A program made the position numbers and the translations under genes. This document shows, piece by piece, positions 35,280 to 44,976 of a stretch of 64,000 nucleotides of DNA. Each line of letters starts with the position of its first letter. The first letter of the stretch is position 1. Under the pieces are notes generated by a model. The model was not told the DNA's origin. It made no database searches and was given only the letters and a program-made list of their open reading frames with translations. Source of the DNA: Trueperella sp. (GTDB taxonomy: Bacteria; Actinomycetota; Actinomycetes; Actinomycetales; Actinomycetaceae); assembly GCA_030532125.1 (NCBI GenBank), contig JAUNLU010000002.1, forward strand, positions 117,907-181,906, read 5' to 3'.

Positions 35280-36656
35280 TCAGATACCTAATAGGTTCAG
35301 TAGTGCCGGCAGGTCGGCAGCTGCAGTAACAACTCCAGTGGCAATTGCCCCGGTCAAAAGTGCACCTAACGCAGCAGTTATTGGAATCATCACTGTTCCT
35401 ATGACGGCGGCAATTTGGGAGCAGCGGGTGTCTTTACGCCAGCCACGGAAAACCGCCAACACAGCCAAACAGCTTATAGCGCTCAGCGTGACCACTGTGA
35501 TTACTAAGCTGGCGTCAGCAGCAGAATCATGGGCAGCAGCGCTAGCTTCCGGTGGCGCATAGTTCCCAGATACGGATTTCTCCGGCGCCACTCCGCCGTG
35601 CCATTTTAGGGCCGAGCGCAACTCGGTACGGACGGTTTTCCAGTTATGCCCCCCGCTATTATTGACCGGGGTGACTAATACGTCCTGATCCTGGGCTATT
35701 CCGGACAAGGCAGTCGCCAATTCTTGGGTATCTGGATCTCTGGTGACGACGGGAGCGTAGATACGGAACGGATGAGCAGCAGCGAATTGGGTGGAAACCC
35801 GATAAGTATCGGCATATTTTGGGCGATTTAACGGTGGATAGATAGGAGAGTCAAAACCTCCGAATAAAAACACCTGATGGAATGTGTCTTGCGCTAGGGC
35901 GCCTAGCACTCCGGCACAATATCCGCCATAGGAATATCCGGCTAAAGTCCAATCGGTGGCAGCAGTCGATACTGGAAAATTGGCAGCGATCATAGTGGGG
36001 ACTTCGCGCACCGCCCAAGTCCCAGTAGCCGGGCCTCCGGTCACATCTACACAAGTGGGCTCGCTGCCGGGCACTAGCGTCGTTGGAAAAACTACTATTG
36101 TCGGCGGGATAGTCCCGGCGGCAATTAGGCTGGTCATGGTGCGCCCAATATCTAATTGTTGGGGTGCCCGTTGCGGGGCGGAGGGGTAGCCGTGTAAGAA
36201 AACCAGCACTTGTAAATTGTGCATCTCCTGCCAGCCAGTTGGCGCCCAGACCCTAACCGTTTGGCTAAAACCGGAAACTGGGCCGCGAAACTCAGTTGCT
36301 AAATACTCACCCTGGGGCGAGTCGCCCAGAGTCTCCGGGTCGGTAATTGGCGAAAAATTAGTTTTATAGGCTGGATTGGCTACCGAAAAAGCGTCTCGCG
36401 CCGGTAACGGTAGCGGGTTGCGCTCCGCATAGTTCTCCCCGTCGGCACCGAGTATGGCATCCCAGGTGGGGTAGAAGTGATTTACTGAATTGAGGCGCGC
36501 CCCCACTAGCCCCATCGCAAAAATACTGGCAGCTAGAATTGCCCCCACGCTGGCGAGCAAGCGGTGGCGGAGCAGAGCCCAGATTGCCGTGCCGATAAAG
36601 CCAAGGGCCAAAGCTCCAGCGGCAAAGCACAGCAGGGGCGAATCTGGGCTAATCAT
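35280..36656 (-). CDS. Membrane-anchored alpha/beta-hydrolase esterase, partner of MprF
   Basis: The 458-residue protein has two N-terminal membrane helices (about 8-28 and 33-54). An extracytoplasmic esterase domain of the antigen 85/esterase D type follows, then two or three C-terminal helices (about 380-455). The nucleophile elbow is LAGYSYGGYCAG (Ser242) and the catalytic His is in NSGGHNWKTV. LVFLHGYPSAPQ marks the oxyanion-hole strand. The gene starts two bases after the mprF stop and must be cotranscribed with it. Aminoacyl-phosphatidylglycerol hydrolases are known elsewhere, so removal of the amino acid that MprF adds is a reasonable guess. Acyl or mycolyl-type transfer is the alternative. 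Confidence 0.72.
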   Translation of the reverse strand: MISPDSPLLCFAAGALALGFIGTAIWALLRHRLLASVGAILAASIFAMGLVGARLNSVNHFYPTWDAILGADGENYAERNPLPLPARDAFSVANPAYKTNFSPITDPETLGDSPQGEYLATEFRGPVSGFSQTVRVWAPTGWQEMHNLQVLVFLHGYPSAPQRAPQQLDIGRTMTSLIAAGTIPPTIVVFPTTLVPGSEPTCVDVTGGPATGTWAVREVPTMIAANFPVSTAATDWTLAGYSYGGYCAGVLGALAQDTFHQVFLFGGFDSPIYPPLNRPKYADTYRVSTQFAAAHPFRIYAPVVTRDPDTQELATALSGIAQDQDVLVTPVNNSGGHNWKTVRTELRSALKWHGGVAPEKSVSGNYAPPEASAAAHDSAADASLVITVVTLSAISCLAVLAVFRGWRKDTRCSQIAAVIGTVMIPITAALGALLTGAIATGVVTAAADLPALLNLLGI

Positions 36657-36658
36657 CG

Positions 36659-39325
36659 CTACTCACTACGCTGCGGAGCCGTTGATTCTACTATTTCCCG
36701 CACGGTGTGGCGCACCTGCACAGTTTCCAAAGCGTCATTCTGTTTCGGCCTGTTGATTAACTCCAGCAGTGAAAAGAGCAAAGAGGGCAGCGAGGGCCCG
36801 GAAGGATATGCCAGATAACGGGAATGCCACTGCGGGCTAAATTTTTCTTTATAGGAACGCAAACCGCGGAAATTGTAGATTCGGTTGCCAAAGTCGTGGA
36901 TTAGCTTTACCACCCGGCTCGCTCCATGTGAGTACCGCCCAGTACCTACCTCCGAAAGCGGCGCCATACCTAAATTCATATAGCGATAGCCGTTATCCTT
37001 TGCCCATTCAATTAAGGACACTAATATGCCGTCCATGGTTCCGCCGGGGGCATCGGGCCGGATGCGCATCAGATCAAAGGAAAAGGTGGTCTCATTATTG
37101 CGGATCAGATTCGCAAAACCTTCTACCCGTTCTTCTGAGCGCACCACGAGTATCGGATTGAGCGATAAGTAGTCGCGGTCAAAGAACCCCAGCGAAAATC
37201 CCATTTCGGTGCGGTCAGCTAGCCAACTATCAGAAACCTGCTCAATTTCATCTAACTGTTGTTCGGTAAATGGCGGATACAGTATCTCCGGCCAGGTTTC
37301 GTTCTGTTTCATCCGATTGCGCATCCGCCGATAGATTTTCCCCTTATTGCCCACATTGGAGTAACAGGTGAGATCCATATCAGCGTCTTCGCCAATTTTT
37401 ATGATGCGCATGCCGTCATCTAGTAAGTCAGAAAGATATTCGCCACTGACTTCATAGAAAATCACGGTCATATTATTCGCATCAGCAAAATCAAAAAATT
37501 CATCCAATGCGTCTTCTACGTCTTCGCGTTTGCCCAGTGGATCGCCCAGCTGCACCAGCACTCCGCGATGCGGCCGGTACAAAAAGGCTACTGTTTTAGC
37601 TCGGTTGTAGAAAACCTGTTTATCGCCCAGGGCAAATAAATAAGAATGCCCGGTTCCACCCCACTTTTCCTCAAACTCCAAGAACTCAGTTATCTCCGCT
37701 GCAGTCATTGGTACAAAATCTAGCCGGCGTGCCCGAGAGGACAACAAAATCAATCCAAACGCAAAGCCCAGGCAGAAGTAGAACGGTATTCGCACCGCCA
37801 AGTGGGCATGTGCCGGGTTGGCAGCCAGATTTAGGGCATCCCAAAGCGTCAGCTCCGAAATAGTTTTCTTCACCAGCAGTGCCTTCACCGTAATTAGCGC
37901 CACCGGCGTCACCGTAGCAATTAACGAAATATGAATGAGATTGCTAATAGTCAAATACTTAGGATCAACAGTGAATGCGTCACGTGCCAAATAGAGCAGT
38001 AGCGAGAAAATTCCGATGAATAGTATGTCGCGGTAATGCACTCCACGGATCAGTTCGCCCGCCCAGCCGATTAAAACTAGCAGTACTGCTGCCTGATAAA
38101 CCCGGTAAATCCGCTTATACAGCCCCCACGCTATCGCCAATAGAATTACCCCGATAAACAGCTTGGTTAATGAAGCGCTTATCTGAATGTTGTACGGAAT
38201 GGTGTAACGCATCCATGCTGGCTCGAACGCAATGGGATGTAGGTTGCTGACCAGGATGTATCCACCGGAAAGGGAGGCCAGCGCCACCAACATCAGATGC
38301 AAAATTCGCTCAATTTGGCTGCGTTGTGTCAGGCCAGTTAGTTTCAGCGCAAAATCTTTTGCCAATACGATCAATGACAGCAGCCAGGGTAATAGATAGT
38401 AAGAAATGCGGAATAGCAGCACCCCCAGCAGCAGCCGTTCCGAGCCAAAGCCCAGCATCCCCATCATGGTGAGTACGGCGATATCAAATGATCCCAATCC
38501 CGCTGGCAGCATGGAGAGTAATCCGATGATAGTAGCGGTGGCATATACGAAAATTGTGGCGTAAAGCGGGGCAGTAGGAGCAAATAGGCGCAGACATGCC
38601 CAGAAGAACACTGCGGCTGCCAGCCAATCCACCACTGAGGCAAAGGTCATCTCCAGTTTGGCGCGGGCATTTTGGGAACCGAGCGGAGTATTGGCGAGAT
38701 TAAGTTTCCCGAAGTGAATCTTTTGCCCGAAAAAATAGAGCGGCACATACAGGCAGGCCAGCAGGGGGACTACTAGGAAAGCCCCATCCCAGTGAATAGC
38801 CAGTGGCATTGTGGCCAGTAGCATCACAAATAGCCCGATGAGATTTGCTAACCACACTGCCAGGGTTACATTCAGGGCCAGTTTAGTTTCGGCGCCGTAT
38901 CTGGTGTAGTACTTGGTGCGAATGGTGCCGCCAGTCAAACCACCTAGCCCGGCAAAGTTATTCAGGGCTTGGGCCACCCAGCCAATCTTTAGGGCACTGA
39001 ATAGCGGAATATCTACCGCAAATTGTTTGGAGGCGAAGACGTCGTAAAGCCCGGTGGCGAGAAAAGCTACGACCCCCAGCGCAAAAAAACCAGTTATTAC
39101 TCCCGGCTGTTGTGCTGCCAACAGCTGGCCGAGTTCCGCACCAGATATTTCAGTGATCTGGTTGTGCGCTACTAGTACCACCGCCAAAATCATGACGGCG
39201 TAGAAAACCCAAGTTATGACGCGTTTGTGTGCGCCGAAAAATTTTTTCAGCCGGGTAGCTAGGGTCTCTGCGGCAGGGGATTCAGTGTCTGCGGTGGCGG
39301 ATACTGCAGTGGCATCATTTTTCAC
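36659..39325 (-). CDS. mprF: Aminoacyl-phosphatidylglycerol synthase/flippase MprF
   Basis: The 888-residue protein has an N-terminal flippase region with many helices and the signature LNNFAGLGGLTGGTIRTKYYTR. More helices follow to about residue 510. The C-terminal cytosolic transferase domain (DUF2156, two GNAT-like folds) has GHSYLFALGD, GFSLGFFDRDYL, LIEWAKDNGYRYMNLGMAPLS and FRGLRSYKEKFSP. It moves lysine or alanine from aminoacyl-tRNA to phosphatidylglycerol and flips the product, lowering surface charge and giving resistance to cationic peptides. The amino acid cannot be told from sequence. The frame opens at ATG 39346, but I start at GTG 39325 since TATTCT is exactly six bases upstream. 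It lacks the lysyl-tRNA synthetase fusion of mycobacterial LysX. Confidence 0.92.
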   Translation of the reverse strand: MKNDATAVSATADTESPAAETLATRLKKFFGAHKRVITWVFYAVMILAVVLVAHNQITEISGAELGQLLAAQQPGVITGFFALGVVAFLATGLYDVFASKQFAVDIPLFSALKIGWVAQALNNFAGLGGLTGGTIRTKYYTRYGAETKLALNVTLAVWLANLIGLFVMLLATMPLAIHWDGAFLVVPLLACLYVPLYFFGQKIHFGKLNLANTPLGSQNARAKLEMTFASVVDWLAAAVFFWACLRLFAPTAPLYATIFVYATATIIGLLSMLPAGLGSFDIAVLTMMGMLGFGSERLLLGVLLFRISYYLLPWLLSLIVLAKDFALKLTGLTQRSQIERILHLMLVALASLSGGYILVSNLHPIAFEPAWMRYTIPYNIQISASLTKLFIGVILLAIAWGLYKRIYRVYQAAVLLVLIGWAGELIRGVHYRDILFIGIFSLLLYLARDAFTVDPKYLTISNLIHISLIATVTPVALITVKALLVKKTISELTLWDALNLAANPAHAHLAVRIPFYFCLGFAFGLILLSSRARRLDFVPMTAAEITEFLEFEEKWGGTGHSYLFALGDKQVFYNRAKTVAFLYRPHRGVLVQLGDPLGKREDVEDALDEFFDFADANNMTVIFYEVSGEYLSDLLDDGMRIIKIGEDADMDLTCYSNVGNKGKIYRRMRNRMKQNETWPEILYPPFTEQQLDEIEQVSDSWLADRTEMGFSLGFFDRDYLSLNPILVVRSEERVEGFANLIRNNETTFSFDLMRIRPDAPGGTMDGILVSLIEWAKDNGYRYMNLGMAPLSEVGTGRYSHGASRVVKLIHDFGNRIYNFRGLRSYKEKFSPQWHSRYLAYPSGPSLPSLLFSLLELINRPKQNDALETVQVRHTVREIVESTAPQRSE

Positions 39326-39331
39326 CTTGCA

Positions 39332-39337
39332 AGAATA
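39332..39337 (-). promoter_or_regulatory. Leaderless -10 element of mprF
   Basis: TATTCT on the minus strand is six bases before GTG 39325. No separate ribosome site with correct spacing is present for this start or for ATG 39346. Confidence 0.42.
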
Positions 39338-39511
39338 GACCCGCATAAGCTAGTAGAACAAACACTTTTTCGAGATGTCTTAGTGATCTGAAAAACACCC
39401 AATATTTAGGGCATTGAACTATCAGCGGTATTATGGATGCGGTGCAGGAAATGCGCAGTAAATCCACCGCCGCGTCCCCGGTATGTACGTGGCAGAAAAG
39501 AATGGAGAACG

Positions 39512-41527
39512 ATGTCTACGCTGAAAATCGATGGCAGTGCAGTTGAACTAACTGAAGCATTGAGCGGACTCGAATACTTTGAAAAGAATCGTGATGTAGT
39601 AGCTTTGCGAGTAGACGGAGAGCTAAAAGACCTAGCCACTGATCTAGCAACTCTGCCAAGTGGCGCCGTCGTCGAAAGCGTGAAAATAACTGAACCGGAT
39701 GGGCTAAATATCCTGCGCCACTCTGCCACTCACGTTCTGGCCCAAGCAGTCCAAAATAAATTCCCTGAGGTGAACCTGGGTATTGGCCCGTTCATTACTG
39801 ATGGCTTCTACTACGATTTCGGCAATATCGATGCGGTAACTCCAGAACTGCTCAAAGAACTGGAAAAAGACATGATGCGGATCGTTAAAGAAGGTCAGCG
39901 TTTTGTACGCCGCGAGATTTCTGACGACGCCGCCCGCCAAGAGCTAGCTGAGCAACCGTACAAGCTGGAACTGGTTTCCCTTAAGGGCGGATCAGATACG
40001 GATAATGAACAGGCAGCTGAAGGTGCGTCAGTGGAAGTTGGCGGCGGTCAGCTGACTATGTACGACAACGTGCGGCGCAATGGGGAAGTGGTATGGACTG
40101 ACCTCTGCCGCGGTCCGCATCTGCCAAATACTCGGCTTATCGGCAATGGCTTTGCTTTGACTCGCTCCTCAGCCGCATATTGGCGGGGCAACCAAAACAA
40201 CGATTCGCTGCAGCGGATTTATGGCACGGCCTGGCCTACTAAAGATGAACTGCGCGCCTACCAAGAGCGCATTAAAGAGGCAGAACGCCGAGATCACCGC
40301 AAGCTGGGCACTGAGCTGGACCTATTCTCCTTCCCGGATGAGATCGGTTCGGGTCTAGCTGTGTTCCATCCCAAGGGCGGGATCATTCGGATGGAAATGG
40401 AGAACTATTCCCGGCAAAAGCATGTGGAAGCGGGATACTCCTTCGTCAATACGCCGCATATCACCAAGTCCAATTTATTTGAGGTCTCCGGTCACCTAGA
40501 TTTCTATGCCGATGGCATGTACCCACCGATGCATATGGATGAAGAACGCGACGGTGACGGCAATATTACGAAGCAGGGGGCAGATTATTATCTGAAACCC
40601 ATGAACTGCCCCATGCACAATCTGATTTATCGATCCCGCGGGCGGTCCTACCGAGATCTGCCGCTGCGCCTATTTGAATTTGGCACGGTATATCGAAATG
40701 AAAAATCTGGGGTAATTCACGGTTTGACTCGGGCGCGCGGCTTCACCCAAGACGACGCACATATCTACTGCACCCGTGACCAGATGAAAGACGAACTCTC
40801 CCGGCTCCTGACCTTCGTATTGAATTTGCTTAAGGACTACGGACTAGATGATTTCTATCTAGAACTATCTACCAAGAATCCGCAAAAGTTCGTGGGCGAT
40901 GACGACGTTTGGGAAGAAGCCACTCGAGTTTTGGCAGAAGTAGCCGCAGATTCTGGCCTGGAATTGGTACCTGACCCAGAAGGGGCTGCATTCTATGGGC
41001 CGAAGATTTCGGTACAAGCTCGCGATGCTCTGGGCCGCACCTGGCAGATGTCCACTATTCAGCTCGACTTCAATTTGCCGGAGCGTTTTGATCTGGAATA
41101 CACCGCTTCCGATGGTTCCCGGCAACGGCCAGTAATGATTCACCGGGCGCTATTTGGTTCCATTGAACGTTTCTTCGGAGTGCTAACGGAACACTATGCC
41201 GGGGCATTCCCCGCTTGGTTGGCGCCGGTGCAGGTGCGGTGTATACCAGTTGCCGAAGCGTTCAACGACTACCTGGCAGATATTGCTGCGCAGCTGCGCG
41301 CCCGCGGAGTGCGGGTTGAAGTCGATACTTCAGATGACAGATTCCCGAAGAAGATTCGCAATGCTTCCAAGGAAAAAATCCCGTTCACACTTATTGCGGG
41401 CGGGCAAGATGCCGACGCCGGAGCAGTTTCGTTCCGGATGCGAGACGGCGAACAGCGCAATGGTGTTCCGGTAGCACAAGCTATTGAGCATATTGTTGCG
41501 GAAATATCGGCCCATACCAATCAGTAA
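39512..41527 (+). CDS. thrS: Threonyl-tRNA synthetase
   Basis: The 671-residue class II synthetase has an N-terminal TGS domain, then the editing domain with [11 protein letters not shown] (H-x3-H), and the catalytic core. Zinc-binding residues are in MNCPMHN (Cys) and two later histidines including MIHRALFGS (motif 3). The anticodon-binding domain closes the protein. The frame opens at 39437, but the ATG at 39512 has GGAGA at 39504-39508 and starts with MSTLKIDGS, the expected TGS beginning. I looked for a T-box leader in the 165 bases upstream and saw none. It leads a long run of co-oriented genes for phosphatidylinositol mannoside synthesis. Confidence 0.95.
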   Translation: MSTLKIDGSAVELTEALSGLEYFEKNRDVVALRVDGELKDLATDLATLPSGAVVESVKITEPDGLNILRHSATHVLAQAVQNKFPEVNLGIGPFITDGFYYDFGNIDAVTPELLKELEKDMMRIVKEGQRFVRREISDDAARQELAEQPYKLELVSLKGGSDTDNEQAAEGASVEVGGGQLTMYDNVRRNGEVVWTDLCRGPHLPNTRLIGNGFALTRSSAAYWRGNQNNDSLQRIYGTAWPTKDELRAYQERIKEAERRDHRKLGTELDLFSFPDEIGSGLAVFHPKGGIIRMEMENYSRQKHVEAGYSFVNTPHITKSNLFEVSGHLDFYADGMYPPMHMDEERDGDGNITKQGADYYLKPMNCPMHNLIYRSRGRSYRDLPLRLFEFGTVYRNEKSGVIHGLTRARGFTQDDAHIYCTRDQMKDELSRLLTFVLNLLKDYGLDDFYLELSTKNPQKFVGDDDVWEEATRVLAEVAADSGLELVPDPEGAAFYGPKISVQARDALGRTWQMSTIQLDFNLPERFDLEYTASDGSRQRPVMIHRALFGSIERFFGVLTEHYAGAFPAWLAPVQVRCIPVAEAFNDYLADIAAQLRARGVRVEVDTSDDRFPKKIRNASKEKIPFTLIAGGQDADAGAVSFRMRDGEQRNGVPVAQAIEHIVAEISAHTNQ

Positions 41528-41556
41528 TCGAGCCAGGGTTAGAAGTTAGGGGAAAT

Positions 41557-42261
41557 ATGCTCTCCAGAAGTGGTCGGCCGCTCGCTGCGGTAATTTTTGG
41601 TCCGTTCGCCAAAGCTGCAGTAAAGCTAGGAATAACCGCTAACCAGATGACAATAATCGGGGCAGTGGCGGCGTGTATCTCTGCACTAGTGTTCTTCCCA
41701 CTGAATATGTTGTGGACGGGGATCATCGTAACCGCAGTTTTAGTCATCTTCGACAATCTCGACGGGCAAATTGCTCGGATGACGCATACCGAATCAGAGT
41801 GGGGTAAATTCCTCGATTCCACGTGCGACCGGATAACTGATGGAGTGGTTTTTGCTGCCCTAGGAATTTGGGCATTGCGCTTCGCCGATGATTCGGCACG
41901 CCTGTGGATCATCACCGGCGCATTGGCAACTATCGTTTTCGGTGGCGTCGTACCCTATGCACGCGCCAAAGCGGAAAGCCTGGGAGTCAATGCCGCAGTG
42001 GGGATAGCGGAACGCGCTGACCGGTTAGTTGCTGGATTGATCACCATGATCCTAGTGGCAGCCGGGCTGCCACACTGGGTAATGGCAGTGGGGCTGTGGA
42101 TTATCGCGGTGGCTTCGTTCGTCACTGTGCTGCAGCGCATGGTGGTAGTAGGCAAAGCATTGACTGACCGTGCCAATGCTGCCCAGAATAGGCCCACTCG
42201 ACCAGCTGGAGCACCAGCTCAACCGCGCCCCCGCAAGACACCGCCGTCTACCGAGAGCTGA
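41557..42261 (+). CDS. pgsA: CDP-alcohol phosphatidyltransferase, PI-phosphate synthase type
   Basis: The 234-residue membrane enzyme has the CDP-alcohol motif D-x2-D-G-x2-A-R-x8-G-x3-D-x3-D, seen at DNLDGQIAR with GKFLDSTCD, which binds CDP-diacylglycerol and metal. About six helices follow. Its place between thrS and the acyltransferase/PimA genes matches mycobacterial PgsA1, which makes phosphatidylinositol phosphate from inositol 1-phosphate. That assignment rests on synteny; phosphatidylglycerophosphate synthase is the alternative. AGGGGAA precedes the ATG. The C-terminal about 35 residues are Pro/Arg-rich and outside the membrane domain. Its stop overlaps the ribosome site of the next gene. 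Confidence 0.85.
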   Translation: MLSRSGRPLAAVIFGPFAKAAVKLGITANQMTIIGAVAACISALVFFPLNMLWTGIIVTAVLVIFDNLDGQIARMTHTESEWGKFLDSTCDRITDGVVFAALGIWALRFADDSARLWIITGALATIVFGGVVPYARAKAESLGVNAAVGIAERADRLVAGLITMILVAAGLPHWVMAVGLWIIAVASFVTVLQRMVVVGKALTDRANAAQNRPTRPAGAPAQPRPRKTPPSTES

Positions 42262-42272
42262 GGAAAACAGTA

Positions 42273-43241
42273 GTGGTAAAGCTATTTCGAGTTGCCATTT
42301 TCGTAGTTGGCGTCTTACCAGAAGCACTAGGGCGGGCAATTTTCGATCTGATTGGCACGGCAGTTGGACTTTCCAATATTAAAGGTGTGCGCCAGTTACG
42401 CACCAACTACCACCGCATTGTTCCGCTGTCCGGTTGGGCAGCGCGGCGGCGTTCGGCGCGCGCAATGCGATCCTACTTTCGCTACTACTATGAGGCATTC
42501 CGGTTGCCAGCTTTGACTCCAGCCCAAATAAGCAGCCGCGTTAAGCTAGTCAACGGCGAAAAACTGCAGGAACTCATCGCCACTGGCGGATCGGCGTCCG
42601 GCGCCCTGATGCACATGGGCAACTGGGATCTAGCTGGGGCCTGGGCGGGGGAATTTCTGGCTCCGGTACATACTATTGCGGAAAAATTAGAGCCCCCGGA
42701 ATTGGCCGAGCTTTTCTTAGGTTTTCGCCGGGACCTCGGTATGACTATCTACCACGCTGTCCGGGGCGGTGGTGCAATACGCAATTTAACAGCTGATATG
42801 GCACAAGAAACCTGCTTTGTGCCGTTGCTGTGCGATCGGGACTTGTCCGCCACCGGAGTGGAAGTAAAGTTGTGCGGACATCCAGTACGGGTTGCGGTGG
42901 GCGCAGCGCTGCTGGCACAGCGTACCGGGCAGCCAATGTTTCCGGTCACCATCGTCACTAGCAATTTCAAAGATGACGCAGCTCGAGTGCGTGCCGCCGG
43001 CACTAACTGGGGCATTGATCTGATTGTGGGTGACCCGATTTGGGCCCATCCAGCGCAGACCACTGCGGAACGGGAAGCAGATCTAGTGCGGATGAATCAA
43101 GAATGGCTTGACCAGGTGAGTGAACTATTGCCGCAATATCTGGAAGACTGGCATATGTTACAAAAAGTCTTCGTAGCTGACTTAGACCAAGAACGACTCG
43201 CTAAATCGCGCCAAAAAGTGGTGGATCGGGAGGAACAGTGA
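42273..43241 (+). CDS. Phosphatidylinositol mannoside acyltransferase (LPLAT family)
   Basis: The 322-residue protein belongs to the lauroyl/lysophospholipid acyltransferase family, with the catalytic H-x4-D in LMHMGNWDLAGAW. It has FVPLLCDRDLSATGVEV and an N-terminal hydrophobic segment for membrane contact. In mycobacteria the homologue PatA acylates the mannose of PIM1 or PIM2 at the inner membrane. Location between the PI synthase and PimA genes supports the same role. GAGGAAAA lies before the GTG start. The stop overlaps the start of the next gene by four bases (GTGA). Confidence 0.87.
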   Translation: MVKLFRVAIFVVGVLPEALGRAIFDLIGTAVGLSNIKGVRQLRTNYHRIVPLSGWAARRRSARAMRSYFRYYYEAFRLPALTPAQISSRVKLVNGEKLQELIATGGSASGALMHMGNWDLAGAWAGEFLAPVHTIAEKLEPPELAELFLGFRRDLGMTIYHAVRGGGAIRNLTADMAQETCFVPLLCDRDLSATGVEVKLCGHPVRVAVGAALLAQRTGQPMFPVTIVTSNFKDDAARVRAAGTNWGIDLIVGDPIWAHPAQTTAEREADLVRMNQEWLDQVSELLPQYLEDWHMLQKVFVADLDQERLAKSRQKVVDREEQ

Positions 43242-44365
43242 GAATCGGGATCGCCTGCGGATACTCTTGGGATGTGCCTGGTGGGGTGCAGTATCATATC
43301 CGCGATCTTGCCGAAGAACTTATTCGGCGCGGGCACTATGTGTCTGTGATTGCTCCTGCGGAAAATACTGAAAGTTTGGAGTCATTCGTCTATCCAGCCG
43401 GTGCGGCTATCCCCATCGGCTACAACGGTTCGGTAGCGCGATTGGCGTTTGGGCCAACGGTAAACCGCACGGTTCGCAAATGGCTGCAACAAGAAAATCT
43501 AGACGTATTGCATGTCCATGAGCCATTTACGCCGTCTGTCTCGATGCTGGCGATGGTAAGTGCGCAGTGCCCAGTGGTGGCTACTTTCCACACTGCGATG
43601 GATCGCTCGCGGATGCTGGCTATTGCGTCGCCATTCTTAGTGCCGATGCTCGATAAGATCCAGGCGCGGATTGCAGTATCGCAAGAAGCACGGCGTACTG
43701 CAGTGCAGCATTTGGGCGGGGATGCGTGGATTATTCCCAACGGCGTCTATGTAAAAAACATGCAGCTAGCTGAGCCAGATAGCAGATTTGCCGGTACGCC
43801 GGAGCATCCGACGCTATCTTTCTTGGGTCGAATTGACGAGCCGCGAAAAGGGCTACCGCAGGTGGCAGCAGCTTTAGCACAAATACGGCAGGCCTATCCG
43901 GGGGTGCGCCTTTTCGTGGCTGGAAAAGGTGATGAACAGCAGGCAGCGCAGATGTTTGGTCCCGACGCCGAGGCCGTTACTTTTTTGGGGCCAATTTCGG
44001 ATGCAGACAAGGCAAAACTGCTGGGGAGTACTGATATATATTTAGCTCCCAATACTGGTGGGGAATCTTTTGGCATTATTTTGGTAGAAGCGATGAGCGC
44101 AGGCGCATTTGTAGTGGCTTCCGATATTCCAGCTTTCCGGGCGGTACTGGAAGATGGAAAATATGGAGACCATTTCCGCAACGAAAATCCAGCTCACTTG
44201 GCAGAGACGGTAATTGCTGCCTTGGGTGATCCGCGCCGGCGCCAAGAAATTAGCCAGCGCGCAGCTGCCGGAGCGTGGCGCTATGACTGGTCAACTGTGG
44301 CATCACATATTCTCTCAGTGTACGAAACAGCTATTGGCACCGCTGCTTTGGAGGTGCAGGAATAG
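43238..44365 (+). CDS. pimA: GT4 phosphatidylinositol alpha-mannosyltransferase (PimA type)
   Basis: The 375-residue GT-B enzyme has the N-terminal acceptor domain with CGYSWDVPGGVQYHIRDLA and a C-terminal donor domain with FLGRIDEPRKGLPQ and the E-x7-E motif in GESFGIILVEAMSAG. PimA adds the first mannose from GDP-mannose to phosphatidylinositol on the inner leaflet. Position directly after the acyltransferase and PI synthase genes makes this the likely function. It starts inside the acyltransferase stop and ends with one base shared with the next start (TAGTG), so the cluster is tightly coupled. Confidence 0.9.
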   Translation: MRIGIACGYSWDVPGGVQYHIRDLAEELIRRGHYVSVIAPAENTESLESFVYPAGAAIPIGYNGSVARLAFGPTVNRTVRKWLQQENLDVLHVHEPFTPSVSMLAMVSAQCPVVATFHTAMDRSRMLAIASPFLVPMLDKIQARIAVSQEARRTAVQHLGGDAWIIPNGVYVKNMQLAEPDSRFAGTPEHPTLSFLGRIDEPRKGLPQVAAALAQIRQAYPGVRLFVAGKGDEQQAAQMFGPDAEAVTFLGPISDADKAKLLGSTDIYLAPNTGGESFGIILVEAMSAGAFVVASDIPAFRAVLEDGKYGDHFRNENPAHLAETVIAALGDPRRRQEISQRAAAGAWRYDWSTVASHILSVYETAIGTAALEVQE

Positions 44366-44976
44366 TGGATACCGGGCAAATCGCCATACTTGTTGTGGCC
44401 CTGCTAGTGGCGATCATTGGGATTGCCGGATTAGTGCTAGCGCGGAAACTAGATAGACTGCACAAAAATGTGGTGCGTTCCCGGGTCATGCTGGAGCGTG
44501 CCTTGCGAGAACGCTCGTTAGCCGCATTTGATGTGGCTAATTCTGGAGTTTTAGATATGGCAGGCGCAATTTTGCTAGCCGAAGCAGCCAGCCAAGCAGC
44601 TAATGCTTCGGCGTTCCCGATCGTGGAAGATGGCCTATCAGCTATCGAAATCCGGGATGCCGAGGGCAATGTTGTGGTGAGCGAAAAAGCGGGCACCGCC
44701 TATACGGATCGGTTGGCGCTGGAATCTGAGTTATCCCGTACGTTGCGCTATACCGTCGATGAGCTGGCAGACGTCGAACTGGCTGGTATAGATGCGGCGG
44801 GCACAGAACGGCTCGAGAGGCTGGAGCGGGCGCGCGATCAACTGCGGATGACTCGCCTTTTTCACAACACCCGAGTGACGCGGGTGCGTACTTTGCGAAC
44901 TCACCCCTTTGTGCGAGTTCTGCATTTGCAAGGGACGGCGCCACTGCCGCGGACGGTTGACCTCGATGACATCTAA
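44365..44976 (+). CDS. LemA-like membrane-anchored protein
   Basis: The 203-residue protein has one N-terminal helix (IAILVVALLVAIIGIAGLVLA), leaving the rest in the cytoplasm or outside. It is then mostly helical with many Arg and Glu. The segment LARKLDRLHKNVVRSRVMLERAL and the end LFHNTRVTRVRTLRTHPFVRVLHLQG resemble LemA-type proteins. The function is not known. It begins with the last base of pimA and its end overlaps the NUDIX gene by 11 bases. From memory, one mycobacterial gene in this place encodes a membrane protein with a MutT signature; if so, these two genes are its split equivalent. The link to PIM synthesis is by position only. Confidence 0.65.
   Translation: MDTGQIAILVVALLVAIIGIAGLVLARKLDRLHKNVVRSRVMLERALRERSLAAFDVANSGVLDMAGAILLAEAASQAANASAFPIVEDGLSAIEIRDAEGNVVVSEKAGTAYTDRLALESELSRTLRYTVDELADVELAGIDAAGTERLERLERARDQLRMTRLFHNTRVTRVRTLRTHPFVRVLHLQGTAPLPRTVDLDDI

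Noticed and set aside
39437-39511. A 25-residue extension of threonyl-tRNA synthetase, or a T-box leader
   Set aside because: The ATG at 39512 has a good ribosome site and the standard TGS start. No T-box sequence or specifier hairpin is visible upstream.
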